A stretch of DNA of 64,000 nucleotides from Odobenus rosmarus divergens. Taxonomy: Eukaryota; Chordata; Mammalia; Carnivora; Odobenidae. Shown here piece after piece: positions 12,265 to 24,339 of the stretch. Every line of letters starts with the position of its first letter. Position 1 is the first letter of the stretch. Both the position numbers and the translations under genes were made by a program. Location: the NCBI RefSeq assembly GCF_000321225.1, contig NW_004450397.1, positions 2,105,166 to 2,169,165 on the forward strand. The letters are read 5' to 3'. Under the pieces are notes generated by a model. The model was not told the DNA's origin, ran no database searches, and was given only the letters and a program-made list of their open reading frames with translations.

Positions 12265-12440
12265 TGAAGTATGATGTTGTGGAAAGAGCACTGTACTTAC
12301 AATGCAAAGATCTGGATTTAAGATGTGTTTTTTTCCTTAGTAGTTATTTTACCTAGGACAAACTACTTCAGCTCACTGACTCTCTTAGGGCTATTGTGAG
12401 AATCAGATGAAATAAACTTTACAGTAGGAGATCTTAATCC
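12265..12440 (+). mobile_element. MIR SINE, sense
   Basis: Ancient tRNA-derived MIR. Landmarks in order are gttgtggaaagagcactgt (12273), a degenerate core (agtagttattttacctagga), and ggctattgtgagaatcagatgaaat (12389-12413). There is no target duplication left, as expected for an element of this age. Confidence 0.8.
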
Positions 12441-13693
12441 GAGAAGCACTGACCTCAGAGATAGACACAATTGGGCAGCAGGAGGTCTATGAACCAAATG
12501 AAAACAAATCCATATGTTAAGGGTGAGGATTCATTTCCCTCTTCACATCCTCAAATAGATCTCTATGAGACTCTTAAAAACAGAATTGTTCCTAAGTGTC
12601 ATATACTTTCCCCTTTTACCTAACTTTTCCATTTCTTTGTTTATTATGGGTACTTTTTTTCTTTTATAATTTTTGAGACAGAACACAAGAGATTGCTTAG
12701 AATTGTTTTTTTTTTTTTACTTTGTTTTGTTGCCCTATTTTATAGTGCTTATACTGGTATATGAGGCACTGGGCACATTCGGGGGGAAAAGGCCAAACTA
12801 AATAAACTTTAGTTGTCAGTTACTAGATATGAGAATAATCTGCAGAAGACAATAAATTGACAGTGAGCTAGAATGTAACTTTAGATTTACATTTTGCAAC
12901 CTAGTAGATGATATAGTGAATTCCAAATATTGTTTTTAAACTCTCTGGAAAATAGAGAACCTAGGGATGAAATAGCTCTTAGGAACTTCTTTTATTTAGA
13001 TAGCTAAATTATTTCATTTTTAGGGTTGGCCTGTCTCTGCATTCAGTTCTGGTGTTATTACTTTGAATAAAAGCAAAATATTTGAAACTGCTGAGAGGAA
13101 ATTGGATTATTCCATCCAAATCGAACATCTACCAAAGAGTATAGAGAAGTTGTAAAATACTGAATATAGATTATAAATGATAATATATTTACTACTAATA
13201 AATGTTACATAATATATTTAATATTTTAATAAATACATTGCCATATAAAACACTGATTTATAACTTTTACATCTTAATATTTCTTTTCTGAAAGACTACT
13301 GATTCTGAGAAGAAATCTTTTAAGATAAAAGTCTGGGAGAACATAATGACATTTGTAATTGCTCAACTTGGGCAAAAATCATTGTTCCCCCATTATGTTT
13401 GAAATGCCCCTTTCTTACTATTCCATGCTTTTTCCTTTTACTGTCATTAAAACAGATGGAAAGCAAACAACAAACAAGCCAACAAAATACAAAAATAAAA
13501 AAGTAAAACAGAAACATCATTGATTGTTTGATCAGTTTAGAAGAATGGAGGGGAAAAAGTAAGCAGATTCCCAGTTAGGAAATCCCTTTATACCCTTCTG
13601 AGATTATATGTGTATTATTCTTTACCTGACTCTGCTATCTCACATATCTCCAATGTATAGTCATCCCCCCGCCTCTGCCAAACATCTTCTCTT
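12441..13693. other. Unassigned intergenic sequence
   Basis: No gene seen. A T-run lies at 12707-12718. The interval 13170-13260 is extremely AT-rich. Confidence 0.5.
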
Positions 13694-13710
13694 AAAAATA
13701 CAAGCCTCCT

Positions 13711-13834
13711 GCATGTATTGAACAATGGGAGGAGCACTGGGTGTTATATGCAAACAATGAATCATGGAACAGTACGTCAGAAACTAATGATGTAATGTAT
13801 GGTGACTAACATAACATGATAAAATTAAATTAAA
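13711..13834 (+). mobile_element. Young L1 3' tail, extreme 5' truncation
   Basis: About 124 bp of the carnivore L1 3' UTR (gagcactgggtgttatatgc to cataacatgataaaatt) plus a short A-tail. A 17-bp perfect duplication of aaaaatacaagcctcct at 13694-13710 and 13835-13851 shows that this is a complete insertion event, not a fragment of a larger copy. Confidence 0.95.
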
Positions 13835-13851
13835 AAAAATACAAGCCTCCT

Positions 13852-14314
13852 TCAAATTAAGATTTTAACAGAATTGTGGTAACTTCCAGTTAATTCACAA
13901 GAATTGCTTTGTTCCTAAGGTTGAAATGCTAGGGGAGTTCTGGGTTTGGTGGTGGTTTGGTGGTGATAGAGGTCTGATAGTGTTGGAATTTAATGCTTTA
14001 GTAGTTGGAGCTATTATAGATAGAGCAAACTTGAAATAGAGAGCTATAGAGATGGGTTTAGGACAGTGGGGTCAGGGAAAGAGAGATGCCAAGCAATGGG
14101 AAAGCGTTATTCAGTAAATGGGAACAAGTTAAAGTCAACTGTGAGTGATTGTAACATTTGCCTGAAACTAACTTTGTACCGGAGTGCATAAGGTAACTTC
14201 TGCTTCCTGCTCCAGGTGCTAGGAACTCAGTCTAGTGGCCTTATCACTACATTTCAGCTGCCTTAGGGGCATGTGTGTATTCTGTATTGAGGGCTCTGAA
14301 AAACAAACTGACTT
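13852..14314. other. Unassigned intergenic sequence
   Basis: A GT/GG-rich stretch at 13935-13965. No element recognised. Confidence 0.5.
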
Positions 14315-14613
14315 CCACATGGACTTTTACAGAAGGCCACTTATTGCATAATTCCATGTACACAAAATGTCCATAATAGGCAAGTCCATAGAGACAGAAT
14401 GGAGTTTAGTAGGTGGGGTGGGGTGAGGAACATGAATTGCATGAGAGAATGGGGGTTCTGGCTAACCCTATGCTTTTCTTTTTTGGGTGACGGAAATGTT
14501 CTACGGTTAGATAGTGGTGATATTCACAACCGTGTGGACATACCAAACACCACTGCATTGTACATGTTGAAATGGTAAATTTATGTAAATTATATCTCAA
14601 TATAAAGAAATCT
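14315..14613 (+). mobile_element. Ancient L1 (L1M-type) 3' end
   Basis: Old L1 3' UTR. Landmarks are cataattccatgtacacaaa (14348), gcaagtccatagagacagaa (14380), acggaaatgttctacggtta (14490) and attatatctcaatataaag (14589). The left boundary is soft. An upstream piece may start near 14270. Confidence 0.75.
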
Positions 14614-15737
14614 AATCATGGGTTGGGAATTCTCTGCAGTGATCTCTGTCAGGATCTTAGCTAAGCTGGGGAGAGTGAGTTGAGCTGTCAGGTTCAGGCA
14701 GTTAAAGCAATAAGCCAAAATGAAAGTTAAGCCTTTAATCACTTACTGACATGGAATAAGCAAGAGGATAAAACCAGAGAAAATGCTGACTCCCCCTTTT
14801 CCATTTTCCTCCTGTTGAGAGTCAGGTCGATCAGTACAGACTTGGGGGTCACTTTACTGTTGAGGAAGCCCCAAACAAAAGGCTTTAGCAATCTTATGGA
14901 TCTCTGGATGGGGTGAGGGAGAGTGAGGGTCCCGGAAGGGCTAGGAGTAGAGAAGTAAAGTACAGGGTACTGAGTTAGAGCCGGGAAAAGTGCCTTTATG
15001 GCCCCAAGGGGCCCCACCCCTCCCTACCCAATAAGGAGGTCTCAGCACAGCTGCCTCAGGAAGACCTCAGCCTAAGGACTCAAAGAGACCTAGGAAAGAA
15101 GATATGTGTCTACAAATGCAAATATGCAGAGAGCGTAGGGGCCGCTCCTGAGTTTGCAACTACAGCTCTGTTCAGAGGCTGCAGTGCACTACGTACCAAG
15201 TCTGGTGTGGGGAGTGCAGCTTTCTCCTGTGAGGCCCACCAGATAAAGCCTTAGTAATTGCCAGTGGTCAGCCCTGAAAAATCATGTAAGTTTTTAACGG
15301 GGGAATCAGACTCCTTAATCTCTGAATCACCGGTTATTTTGTGAACATAGCCAGGCATATTTTTATCATTCCTTACATTATTTGCATTAGGTTGCAAGTA
15401 AGTTAGCATCTCATTCTTCTTCGGAGGGAAAAGAACAAACAGCTTTATTATCTTTTAGGTGGTAAATTAATTTATACATTGTTGGGCTTCTTTTTACCTT
15501 CAATAATTTAAGTTGTTTGAATATGACTTATATGTTCTATTATCAAAATATTAATTTGATATAAATAAAAGAAAATTCAAAAAACAACATTGCACAAAAA
15601 CGTAGATAGAAGATAAAGATTTGTGAATCTTTTAGATAACTAAAGGCAGAACTCTTAAAGTATTATAGATATTTGCCTACTTTCTCCTTTGGAATAAGTA
15701 AAATTAATATAAGTCAAATTAATACAATTTTTTTAGC
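14614..15737. other. GC-richer anonymous segment
   Basis: Between 14630 and 15290 the sequence is much less AT-rich than its surroundings (for example ggccccaaggggccccaccc near 15000). A decayed LTR or a conserved noncoding element is possible. I see no LTR ends, no primer-binding site and no convincing open frame. Confidence 0.4.
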
Positions 15738-17160
15738 AATTTATTATGAGCGTGACAGCAACATGGCTGTTAACTGATAAAATGGCAAAGAAGTAACTAC
15801 TGTCTCTACCTTCTTTGGGCTTATAAACTAGCAGGGGTTGTATACAAACAGGCAATTGCAGTGTATTGTAATAAATGCTCTGATGAGGGAAATGCAGTTT
15901 GCTAAAGGGATGCTCTGAAATAGCCCTTAACTAAGTTTTGTGAGAGTGAGGGAATTGGGCTGGCTTTTAAGGGATAGCTACCTGGATAAAGTAAGATTTT
16001 ATCCCCAAAATAAATAATGATCATAGAAAAGTAAGCAATAAAAAGGAAAGGGCAGCTAGTGAAAAGGAAGAACATGTGCCAACACCCATGAAGTAAGATG
16101 TTATCTGGGACCTGAATGGAGTATAATGTGGCTTGAGTATGGAGTATTAGATAAGGGATTGGTGAGAGCAGGAGTTGGAAAAAGAGATGAAGACTGAATA
16201 AAAAGGACTTTCTAAGGTAGATTAGAGAACAATTGAATGTCATTAAACAGGGTGATGACATAATCAGATTTACATTTCACAAAGAGACTTTGTTATTTCA
16301 ATGCCAAGAATAGATTGGAAATGAGCAAGAGCAAAGACAGAAAAGTTATTTTGAAAGCACTGGAATTAATTCAGGCAATATGATGATGTTCTAATTTAGG
16401 ACAGTGGCCATCTCAATAGAAATTGGTATATGGATACAAAAAAACCTTTAGGATTTAAAATGCATGGGGGCAAGTGATGGATATGGAAGAATGGGGAAAG
16501 GGTCTAAGTTTCTAGTTTGAACAAATGGGTGGACAGTGGTGTAATTTACTCAAAGAGGGAACAAAGAAAGAGGAATAGGCCTAGGAAACAATAAATTTTA
16601 GATATGTTGAATTTGTAATACCTTAATATCTATGAGCAATCCAAGCGGAAATATCCAGCGATCAGTTCTGTGTGTGTGGTGGTGGAGTGGGGAGGCTCAG
16701 GAGAGATCTGCATTGTGGCTGTAGATTGGGGACTCTTTAGTCTGTTAGTGGTAAGAAATGTATGGCAGTAGATATGGTTATGCAGGACAAATATATATCA
16801 GAAAGGAATGCCTGGAATAGCAACCAGATGAATAGAAACTTTAACAGAAGAAAGTGAAGAGGAGGCAATAAAATAGAGAAAATGTAAGAAAGTGTCAGAG
16901 CGGTAAGAAGGGAAACCAGAAAAGTTGTGTCCTGAAGTCCAAAGACGATTACAAGAAGCAAGTAGTCAATGGTATTAGAAACAGGTCAGAGGTCAGCTAG
17001 GAAAAGGATTGGAAAGGAACCAATTTGCTCAGCAGCAAGGTCATTGCTAGCCTTGGCAAGAGAACTTTCAGTAAAATACTGGGACTAAATCCAAACATCA
17101 GTGACTCGAACAAGGAATTAGAGTGAGTAATGTCAGCTCTAAAGAAATTAAACAGTGAAG
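15738..17160 (-). mobile_element. Long antisense L2 covering RT region and 3' end
   Basis: Reverse complement of L2. The order is: 3'-end-like start near 15738, gtgtattgtaataaatgctctgatg (15859), cagggtgatgacataatcagattta (16248), gatatgttgaatttg (16600), ggaaatatccagcgatcag (16648), then aggtcattgctagccttggcaagag (17037). The last block lies in the reverse-transcriptase domain on the minus strand. About 1.4 kb is long for this family. It is full of small indels with no open frame retained. Confidence 0.8.
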
Positions 17161-17689
17161 GGTTCGGGGATATATTTGTCAATTTTGTATGGCCCATTCC
17201 ATCTTGAGGAGCTCATTCTCCTTTTACATTTCAGTGGGCAGTACAAGTTTCCTTCCATTAAGGCTTCCACAGAAGCTGCAAATGCCATATCCTAATTTCA
17301 GTTACAATAGAATGTAGACATGAGATGCTCAAATAAACTGAATTGAGGGCTGTCGATAAAAAAGAGTATCTTTTCTGGCAGTGGCACTGGTGATAACAGA
17401 TGGGGGTATCTCAGAGTGAGAAGTGAAAGCTGTGGAACCCATTCTCCGTAGCAGTAACAGTAGCAGAGACAATGACACTGGAGTCTTCATCTATGAGTTA
17501 CCTGGTATGATTTTGAATATGGTTCTGAATTCATAATCTCTCTTAGTTCCTGCTGTTTTTCCCAGCCTGGCTCTCCAGGCTTCTCAGAAAGAGCTAACTA
17601 CCCAGTATCTTTTAAATGTCTTTATCTGTTTAATTAAAAGTCAGTTTCTATTGATTCCACTTAAGAATTCTGGTTGATATAAATTTTGG
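17161..17689. other. Unassigned, possible old repeat
   Basis: No gene. The end (gtcagtttctattgattcc, 17640) resembles the terminus of an old dispersed repeat, but I cannot name it. Confidence 0.4.
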
Positions 17690-18221
17690 GGGGTAATTAT
17701 TTACATAAAGTGAAATGCACAGAGGTTAGGTGTACAGTGTGATTGGCTTTGACAGTTTTATACAAACAAGTAACCCCTATGAAAACAACATTTCTACTAA
17801 TCCACAAAGTACACCCCATTGACCACCCGCCCAACCCTGCCTGAAACAACTAACATCTGATTTATTACCATAGATTTGCCCGTTCTAAAACTTCATATAG
17901 ATAGAAGCATACAATATTTATTCTTTTGTGTCTGGCTTCTTTGACTTAGCATAAAGTTTTGAAAATTAATCCATGTTATTGCTTTTATCAGTACTCTGTG
18001 TCTTTTTATTATTACGTTTTATTTAAATATATGAATATAACACAGTTATTAATCCATATACTTATTGATGGACAACTGAGCTGTTTCCAGTTTGAGATTA
18101 TTATGAATAAAACTGCTGTGAATATTCTCATACATGGTTTTTTGATTATTTTAAGTTTTTGTTTTTATAGACATGTTGTTATTTCCATTGGATATTTATG
18201 GTATAAAAGGGGAATTGCTGA

Positions 18222-18600
18222 AGGGCACCTGGGTGACCCAGTTGGTGAAGCACCTGACTCTTGATTTTGGCTCAGGTCATGGTCTCCGTGTCCTGAGATT
18301 GAGCCCTGCCTCCGGCTTGGGCTCCATGCTGGGTGTGGAGCCTCCTTAAGATTCCCTCTCTCCCTCCTTCTCCCTCTGCTCCTCCCCACAAACCCCCTTT
18401 AAAAAAAAAATTGCGGGCGCCTGGGTGGCTCAGTTGTTAAGTGTCTGCCTTCGGCTCAGGTCATGATCCCAGGGTCCTGGGACCGAGCCCCGCATCGGGC
18501 TCCCTGCTCAGCGGGAAGCCTGCTTCTCTCTCTCCCACTCCCCCTGCTTGTGTTCCCTCTCTCGCTGTGTCTCTCTCTGTCAAATAAATAAAATCTTAAA

Positions 18601-18634
<34 letters not shown>

Positions 18635-18670
18635 CTTTAAAAAAAAAAATAAAAAAATTTAAAAAAAAGT
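18222..18670 (+). mobile_element. Older Can-SINE, itself split by a younger SINE
   Basis: Sense SINE of an older subtype: head agggcacctgggtgacccag, then gactcttgattttggctcag and a gtggagcctccttaagattc body, with an A-tail from 18401. Its duplication ggaattgctga sits at 18211-18221 and 18671-18681 within the host L1. Its A-tail received the insertion at 18415-18633. Confidence 0.92.
18415..18633 (+). mobile_element. Young Can-SINE inserted in another SINE's A-tail
   Basis: Head gggcgcctgggtggctcag, complete arctoid body, (AAATA)n and a poly-A of about 22 at 18598-18619, followed by gaaagaaaagaaaa. The 15-bp duplication cctttaaaaaaaaaa at 18396-18410 and 18634-18648 is the older SINE's own tail. 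A poly-A target is the known preference of L1 endonuclease. Confidence 0.9.
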
Positions 18671-20598
18671 GGAATTGCTGAGCCAGGGTAGATCTATGTT
18701 TAACTTTTAAAAAGAAACCAAGAGGTAGTTTTTCAAACTTGTAAGATTTTTCATTCCCATCAGTAATGGATGAAAGGACCAGTTGCTCCAAATCCTTGAA
18801 AACATTTGTAATTGTCAGTTTTGTTAATTTTAGCTTTTGTTGTGGGTCTGAAGTGGAATCTCATTGTAGTTCCAATTTGCATTTGAGTGATGGCTAATAA
18901 TGATACTTGTTTATGTGGTTATTTGGCATTCATTTACCTATTTTCAATAAAAGATCTGTTCATATCTTTTTCTGTTTTTTTTTTAACAAAAACCTGGTTG
19001 TCCTCTTATTTTTGAGTTGTAACAGTTTTTATCTTAACATATTCTAGATACAAATGTTTTGTCAGAAATATGTATTTAAATATTTTCTTTCAGTTTTTAA
19101 AATGTCTTTTAATATTCTTAACATTGTCATTTGAGAAGCAAATGTTTTTATTTTTTATGAAGTCCAATTTATCATTTTTTTCTTCCATGAAGAAATTTTG
19201 TATCTCATGTAGCAAATAATTCCCCAACCTGAGAACACAAAGATTTTTCTCCTGTGTTTTTACATAGAATTTTTATATTTTTTTTGCTTTTATGTTTAGG
19301 TTGATGTTTCATTTCAAGTTCATTTTGTGTTTCAGGTTAAGAGGTGAGGTTCATATTTTCTTCATATGAAAAATGAAAGTTCAGTTGTTCTAGGGCTAGG
19401 AAAGACTTTCTCTCCTTCATTGAACTATTTGAATACCCTTGTTGAAAACCATTTGACTATATGCATGGAACTATTTCTGATCCATTTAATATGTTAGTTT
19501 ATTCTTTTACCAAGACACCCATTTCTAATTTGTGTAGCTTTTATAGTAAGTGCTGATGTCTTATAGATAAATCCTCCAATTTTTTCCTCCTTTTCAAAAT
19601 TGTTTTAACTATTCTAGCACTTTTGGATTTCCATATAAATTTTAGAATCAACTTGCCAATCTCTATTAAGTAAAAAAAAAGCCTACAGACATTTTGATTA
19701 GGATCGAATTGAATCTATATTCAATTTGAGGAAAGTTGACATCTTAGAAATATGTCTTCTAACCCATGAACATGATATATATTAACATTTATTTTTTGAG
19801 GTCTTCTTGAATTCTTTTCAGTAGATTTCCATAGTTTCATTATAGTGGTTTTGCACATTCATCATTAAATTTATGCTTATTAATTTCCTATAGCTCTTTT
19901 TTGGATTGAATTTTTCATTTACTTTTTCAGTTGTTTGTTGACAACATATAGAAATACACTGGCGTTTATTATTGACTTTGTTTAGAGTTGTGATGAATTT
20001 TTCATTCTAACTCTTGAGGATGATTTCTCAGAATTTCCTATATATATATAATATTGTCATCTGCAAATACAGACAGCTTTATCTCTTCCTTTCAAATATT
20101 TATGATTTTATTTCTTTTCCTTGACTTCCTGTTTTGGCTAGAAATTCCAGGACTAGTTTTAAAATAAGAATTATGTTGAATTATGTCATATGCTTCTTCA
20201 TCTTCTGCAGTGATCATATGAAATCCCCTTGTTATTTTAGTTAAATGAATTACATTTATTTTCATGTGAAAAAGTAAACTTGCATTAGTGGATAACTTCA
20301 CGTGGTCACGATGTATTTATTGTACTTTTTATATTGTTGGATTTAATTTGCTAATACTTTGGTAAAGGTTTTTGTGTCCATGTTCATGAAGGACATTGCT
20401 CTATAATTTTCTTCTCTTGTAATATTTTTGGTTTTGATATCAGGGTTCTATGACTTCATAAAATGAGTTGAGAATTGTTCCTTCCTCCTGTATTTCCTGA
20501 AAGAGTTTGCATTACATTGGTAAAATAATATTTTGAGATGTTTGATATAATTTACCCCTGAAGCGACCTGGGCCTAGAGTTTTCTTTTGGGATTTTTT

Positions 20599-21740
20599 TT
20601 GTGTGTGTGCATACACTGAAGTATAATTTATATACAGTAAAATTCACTTTTTCAATGAATTCAACCAGTTGTGACAACTACAATCAAGATAAAGAGCATT
20701 TCAACATTTCCAAATACATTTTGGAGCCATTGGTAGTCAATCCCCTCCCACATACCTCTGCTTCTAAAAACTACAGGCCTAATATCGTTCTGTACATTTA
20801 TTTTTCATTTTCCTGAATGTTTTAAGGGAGATTACATAGTATGTAGCTTTTGTGTCTAGCTTCCTTCACTTGGCATAATTATTTTTAGATTCATTCAGAT
20901 TGTTGCATGTGTAACAGTTTATTTTGTTATTGTTGAGCAAAGGCTCATTACAAATTACTTATGATCTTAGTAGTTAATGGATATTTGGTTTGTTTCAGTG
21001 TGGGACTATTATGAATAAAGTCAATACAAACATTTGTCTAAAATCTCTGTTTGGACATATATTTTAGTTTTATTTGTGTATGTACGTTGGAGTGTGATTG
21101 CTGGGTCATATAGGAAATGTGTTTGACTCTATAATAAACTGCCAAATTGTCTTTTAGAATCACTATAAAATTTTTTATTCCCACCAGCAATATATGAGAT
21201 TTTCATTTGCTCAGTATCCTTATCAGTGAGTACATGATATTGTAAGCTTTTTAAAAATTTTTTTAGTCATTCTTGAGGGTGTGTAGCAGTATCTTATTTT
21301 TGTTTTTATTTGTATATATTTGTTTTTATTTGACTAATGATGTTGATCTTTTCCTGTGATTTTTGTTTTCTTTTGTATATATCTTTTTTTGAGTTAAGTC
21401 TCTGTTCTAAATTTATGCCTATTTTTTATTGATTGTTTGCCTTTTATTATTAAAGTAAAATTATTTATATATTTTAAAAACAAGTTCTCTAATATGTGTT
21501 TGTCTTTATATTTTCTCAATAGTATATTTTCTTTAAAAAGTCTTTCATTTTGACAAAATCAAATTTTTCTTTTACAGCTTATGTTTTTGGAATCCTATCT
21601 AAAAATAATTTTCCTAACTTTAGTCACAAAGATCTTCTCCTTTGGTTTCTTCACATGGCAGTAACTTTTATAGCTGTAGACTTATATTTAGATCTATGAT
21701 CCTTTTTACTTCAATTTTTGTGTAGTACTAGATAACAGTA
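20599..21740 (-). mobile_element. Second ancient antisense L1, 3' end plus ORF2 end
   Basis: A fresh L1 3' UTR starts here (gaagtataatttatatacag, 20619). It is followed by the same ORF2 landmarks seen at 17.9-19.5 kb: ctagcttccttcacttggc (20857), gattgctgggtcatatagg (21096) and cccaccagcaatatatgag (21180). It is therefore a separate copy abutting the previous L1, and is decayed. Confidence 0.8.
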
Positions 21741-21909
21741 AAGGTACATACACATAAGATTATCATGTCTTGAGTAATTGCCCTTTTTTATCATATATAA
21801 TGTTTCTCTTTATACCTGATAATATTCTTTGTTCTCAAGTCAATGTTGTGTAAATTACAATTAGTGTTTTTATGGTATATCTCCCTGTGTTTTAGTTCAG
21901 ATGATTTCT

Positions 21910-22110
21910 TTTTTTTTTTTTTTTAAGATTTTATTTATTTACTTGACAGAGAGAGACATAGTGAGAGAGGGAACACAAGCAGGGGGAGTGGGAGAGGGAG
22001 AAGCAGCTTCCCGCTGAGCAGGGAGCCCAACAAGGGGCTCGATCCCAGGAGGTGGGATCATGACCCGAGCCGAAAGCAGATGCTTAACGACTGAGCCACC
22101 CAGGCACCCC
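21910..22110 (-). mobile_element. Can-SINE, full length, young
   Basis: Minus-strand copy with T-run (A-tail) at 21909-21924 and head gggtgcctgggtggctcag near 22109. A 17-bp perfect duplication, tagttcagatgatttct, is at 21893-21909 and 22111-22127, inside the old L1. Confidence 0.96.
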
Positions 22111-22802
22111 TAGTTCAGATGATTTCTATGACTCAATTTTAAAATCACTGATTCTTTTCTCTAATGGGTCTAGTCTTATTGTAAGTCTTTCAAAGAAATT
22201 CTCTTCTGATGTATTTTTCATTTTTAGCATTTTTGACTCCTTTTTATATTTTCCCTTATTATGCTAAAATTTCACATTTGTTCAAGCATGTTCATGTCTT
22301 TCATTTAGCCCTCTAACATATAAACTGCAGTTATGTTAATTTCTTCTGTATGTCACCTTCCTTGAATCTTTGAGAAAACTTCTGTGGGAGAGAGTTTCTA
22401 TTCTCTTCCAGAAGCAGATGACTTGCTCATATTCCTCTGTTAGTGGCAGTCTACCTTTGCATGGAAATTGTGTTTCTTTTTGTGTAATTTGAATAATTTC
22501 TGCTGATTTGCTTCAATTTACTGATTCTTCACTCTTTCATTTCTGGTTTATACCAACTAAAAGAATTTTCATCTCCATTATCATATTTTATGTTTTAAAT
22601 ATTTTCTTTTAGCTTGTCTTTATATCTTCCATTGCTCTATTGAAATCCTCTACCCACTTGTTCCTGTTGTTCACTTTTTCAGCTGTCTTATACTGTAAAT
22701 AGTGTACTGTGTTTTTTGTAGTTATTTTAATATCCTTTTCAGATAATTTTAACATCTGGGATATCTTTTGGTCTTTTCCTCTTATTTTCTCTTTTGATCA
22801 TA

Positions 22803-23165
22803 GGTTACTCTTTAGTTTCCTAATGCTGCTGTAACAAGATATGACAAATAGGGTGACTTAAAACAATAGAAATTTATCATCTTGCAATTCTGGAACCTAG
22901 AAGGCTGAAATCAATGTGTTAGCAGGGCCATACTCCCTTTGAAACCTGGAAAGGAATCCTCTCTTGCCTTTTCTACCTTCTTCTGGTTTGCTAAAATCTT
23001 TGGAGTTCCTTAACTCGCTGATGTATCACTCCAATCCTCTGTCTTCACATGGCATTTCCCCTGTTTCTCTGTCATGTTGGCAATAATGACAGTCATGTAG
23101 GGCTAGGGGTTCATGCTACTCCAGTGTGATTTCACATTAATGATGAGAGTTGCATTTTCTTGCTG
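22803..23165 (-). mobile_element. MaLR-type LTR remnant, antisense
   Basis: Reverse complement of a MaLR (MLT1/MST-like) LTR: tttcctaatgctgctgtaac (22817), caatagaaatttatcatctt (22864), ctgtcttcacatggcatttc (23040). The opposite end is decayed near 23165. No internal retroviral sequence accompanies it. It sits inside the older L1. Confidence 0.65.
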
Positions 23166-23863
23166 CTTCTTCTGTGCCATCATTTTAAAATTAAATACCA
23201 GATATTTTGTGTAAAAGAGCAGTAGATACTTAAATAAATAATACTTATCTCCAGAAAAAGATATGACCCATCTTACTTGAGGCTATTAGTGTGATAGTCT
23301 GAGTCACTCTAGTCTATATTTGATCTTGAGCTGGCTTTGTTGAAACTTTAGTTGGATTAACTTCTCCTCTGACTTCAAGTTATTTGAGGGCAGAATTACA
23401 AGTTTTTCTTTAATATGTGCATGAGATGTAAATTGCTAGATGGTTTTTCTCATGTCTTCTGTCCAGCCCCCAGTGTTCAGTAGGCTCAATACAACTATAC
23501 CTTGGAATAGATCTCTCTCTGTAATCCTGTCTTGTCCCCAAATATTCTTAAGAAGCCCTATGGAAAAGAGTTTGTGAGTGTAGTTGGATTCTCTTTGTTC
23601 AACTGTTTTCTTCTTGCCCACATCTTAAACTTTCTCCTCTTTGCACTACTCTGATAAGGATGAAAGTGCACAAGTCTCTTCTCTTCTAGATTGGACTCTT
23701 TACATTTTAGACCTTAGCATATTAATTTTCTTTGCATCTTCAGTTCTCTGATGAGCTTTATAAAACATGGTTTTTTATGTCATCTTGTATTTTCCTATTA
23801 TTGGAATTGGGTTGAAGTGTTCTTACAGTTTTCTATGTCTTTGGATATAGAAGTCATTTTTTA

Positions 23864-24058
23864 GATTTTGTTTTTTTATATTTATTTGTCCAATAGAGAG
23901 AGAGAGAGAGAGAGCACAAGCAGGGGGAGCATCAGGCAGAGGGAGAAACAGGCTCCCTGCTGAGCAAGGAGTCCAATGAGGGACTCAATCCCAGGACCCT
24001 GGGATCACAACCTGAGCCGAAGGCAGACACTTAACTGACTGAGCCACTCAGGTGTCCC
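23864..24058 (-). mobile_element. Can-SINE, full length
   Basis: Minus-strand copy with (GA)n body at 23895-23915 and head gggacacctgagtggctcag near 24057. The duplication agaagtcatttttta is at 23849-23863 and 24059-24073. It has somewhat more substitutions than the youngest copies. Confidence 0.94.
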
Positions 24059-24339
24059 AGAAGTCATTTTTTAAAGACCTTTGAAAAGTTCACCTTTGCC
24101 TTAGATTTATTAAGAGGAAACTGCAATTTTTTGTTCATATCTGGGTATACCATCACAGCTAAGAAACACCAACTACAAACCTTTAGTCAAATTTTCATAG
24201 CTGAGGATTGTTAATAAACCTCCTATAAATTAGCCCAAAATAGCTGTGTTAGCTGCTTTCTTCCCATTACCACACTGGTATAAGTGTAAGGTTTATAAAT
24301 TGTTAAATAATAATAAATATAAAGCATTATAAATTATTT

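Larger units (their letters stand above)
17690..20598 (-). mobile_element. Ancient antisense L1, 3' end plus ORF2 RT region
   Basis: Reverse-complement L1 beginning with the 3' UTR (17690-17900). It continues through ORF2: tgtgtctggcttctttgactt (17928), ggaattgctgagccagg (18671), tctcattgtagttccaatttgc (18858), gtcatctgcaaatac (20056) and ggcctagagttttc (20571). It reaches the reverse-transcriptase domain. Interrupted at 18222-18670 by two SINEs. Many indels; no coding capacity. Confidence 0.85.
21741..23848 (-). mobile_element. Ancient antisense L1, ORF2 start to 5' region
   Basis: Continues in the reverse-complement L1 sense: ttatacctgataatattctt (21810) at the ORF2 start, then agataattttaacatctggg (22741) in the upstream ORF1/5' region. 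It is broken by the SINE at 21910-22110 and the MaLR LTR at 22803-23165. The part after 23166 is assigned less securely. Confidence 0.6.

Noticed and set aside
18456..18791. 111-codon open frame on the minus strand
   Set aside because: Most of it is the antisense of the SINE at 18415-18633, and the rest is A/T tract and L1.
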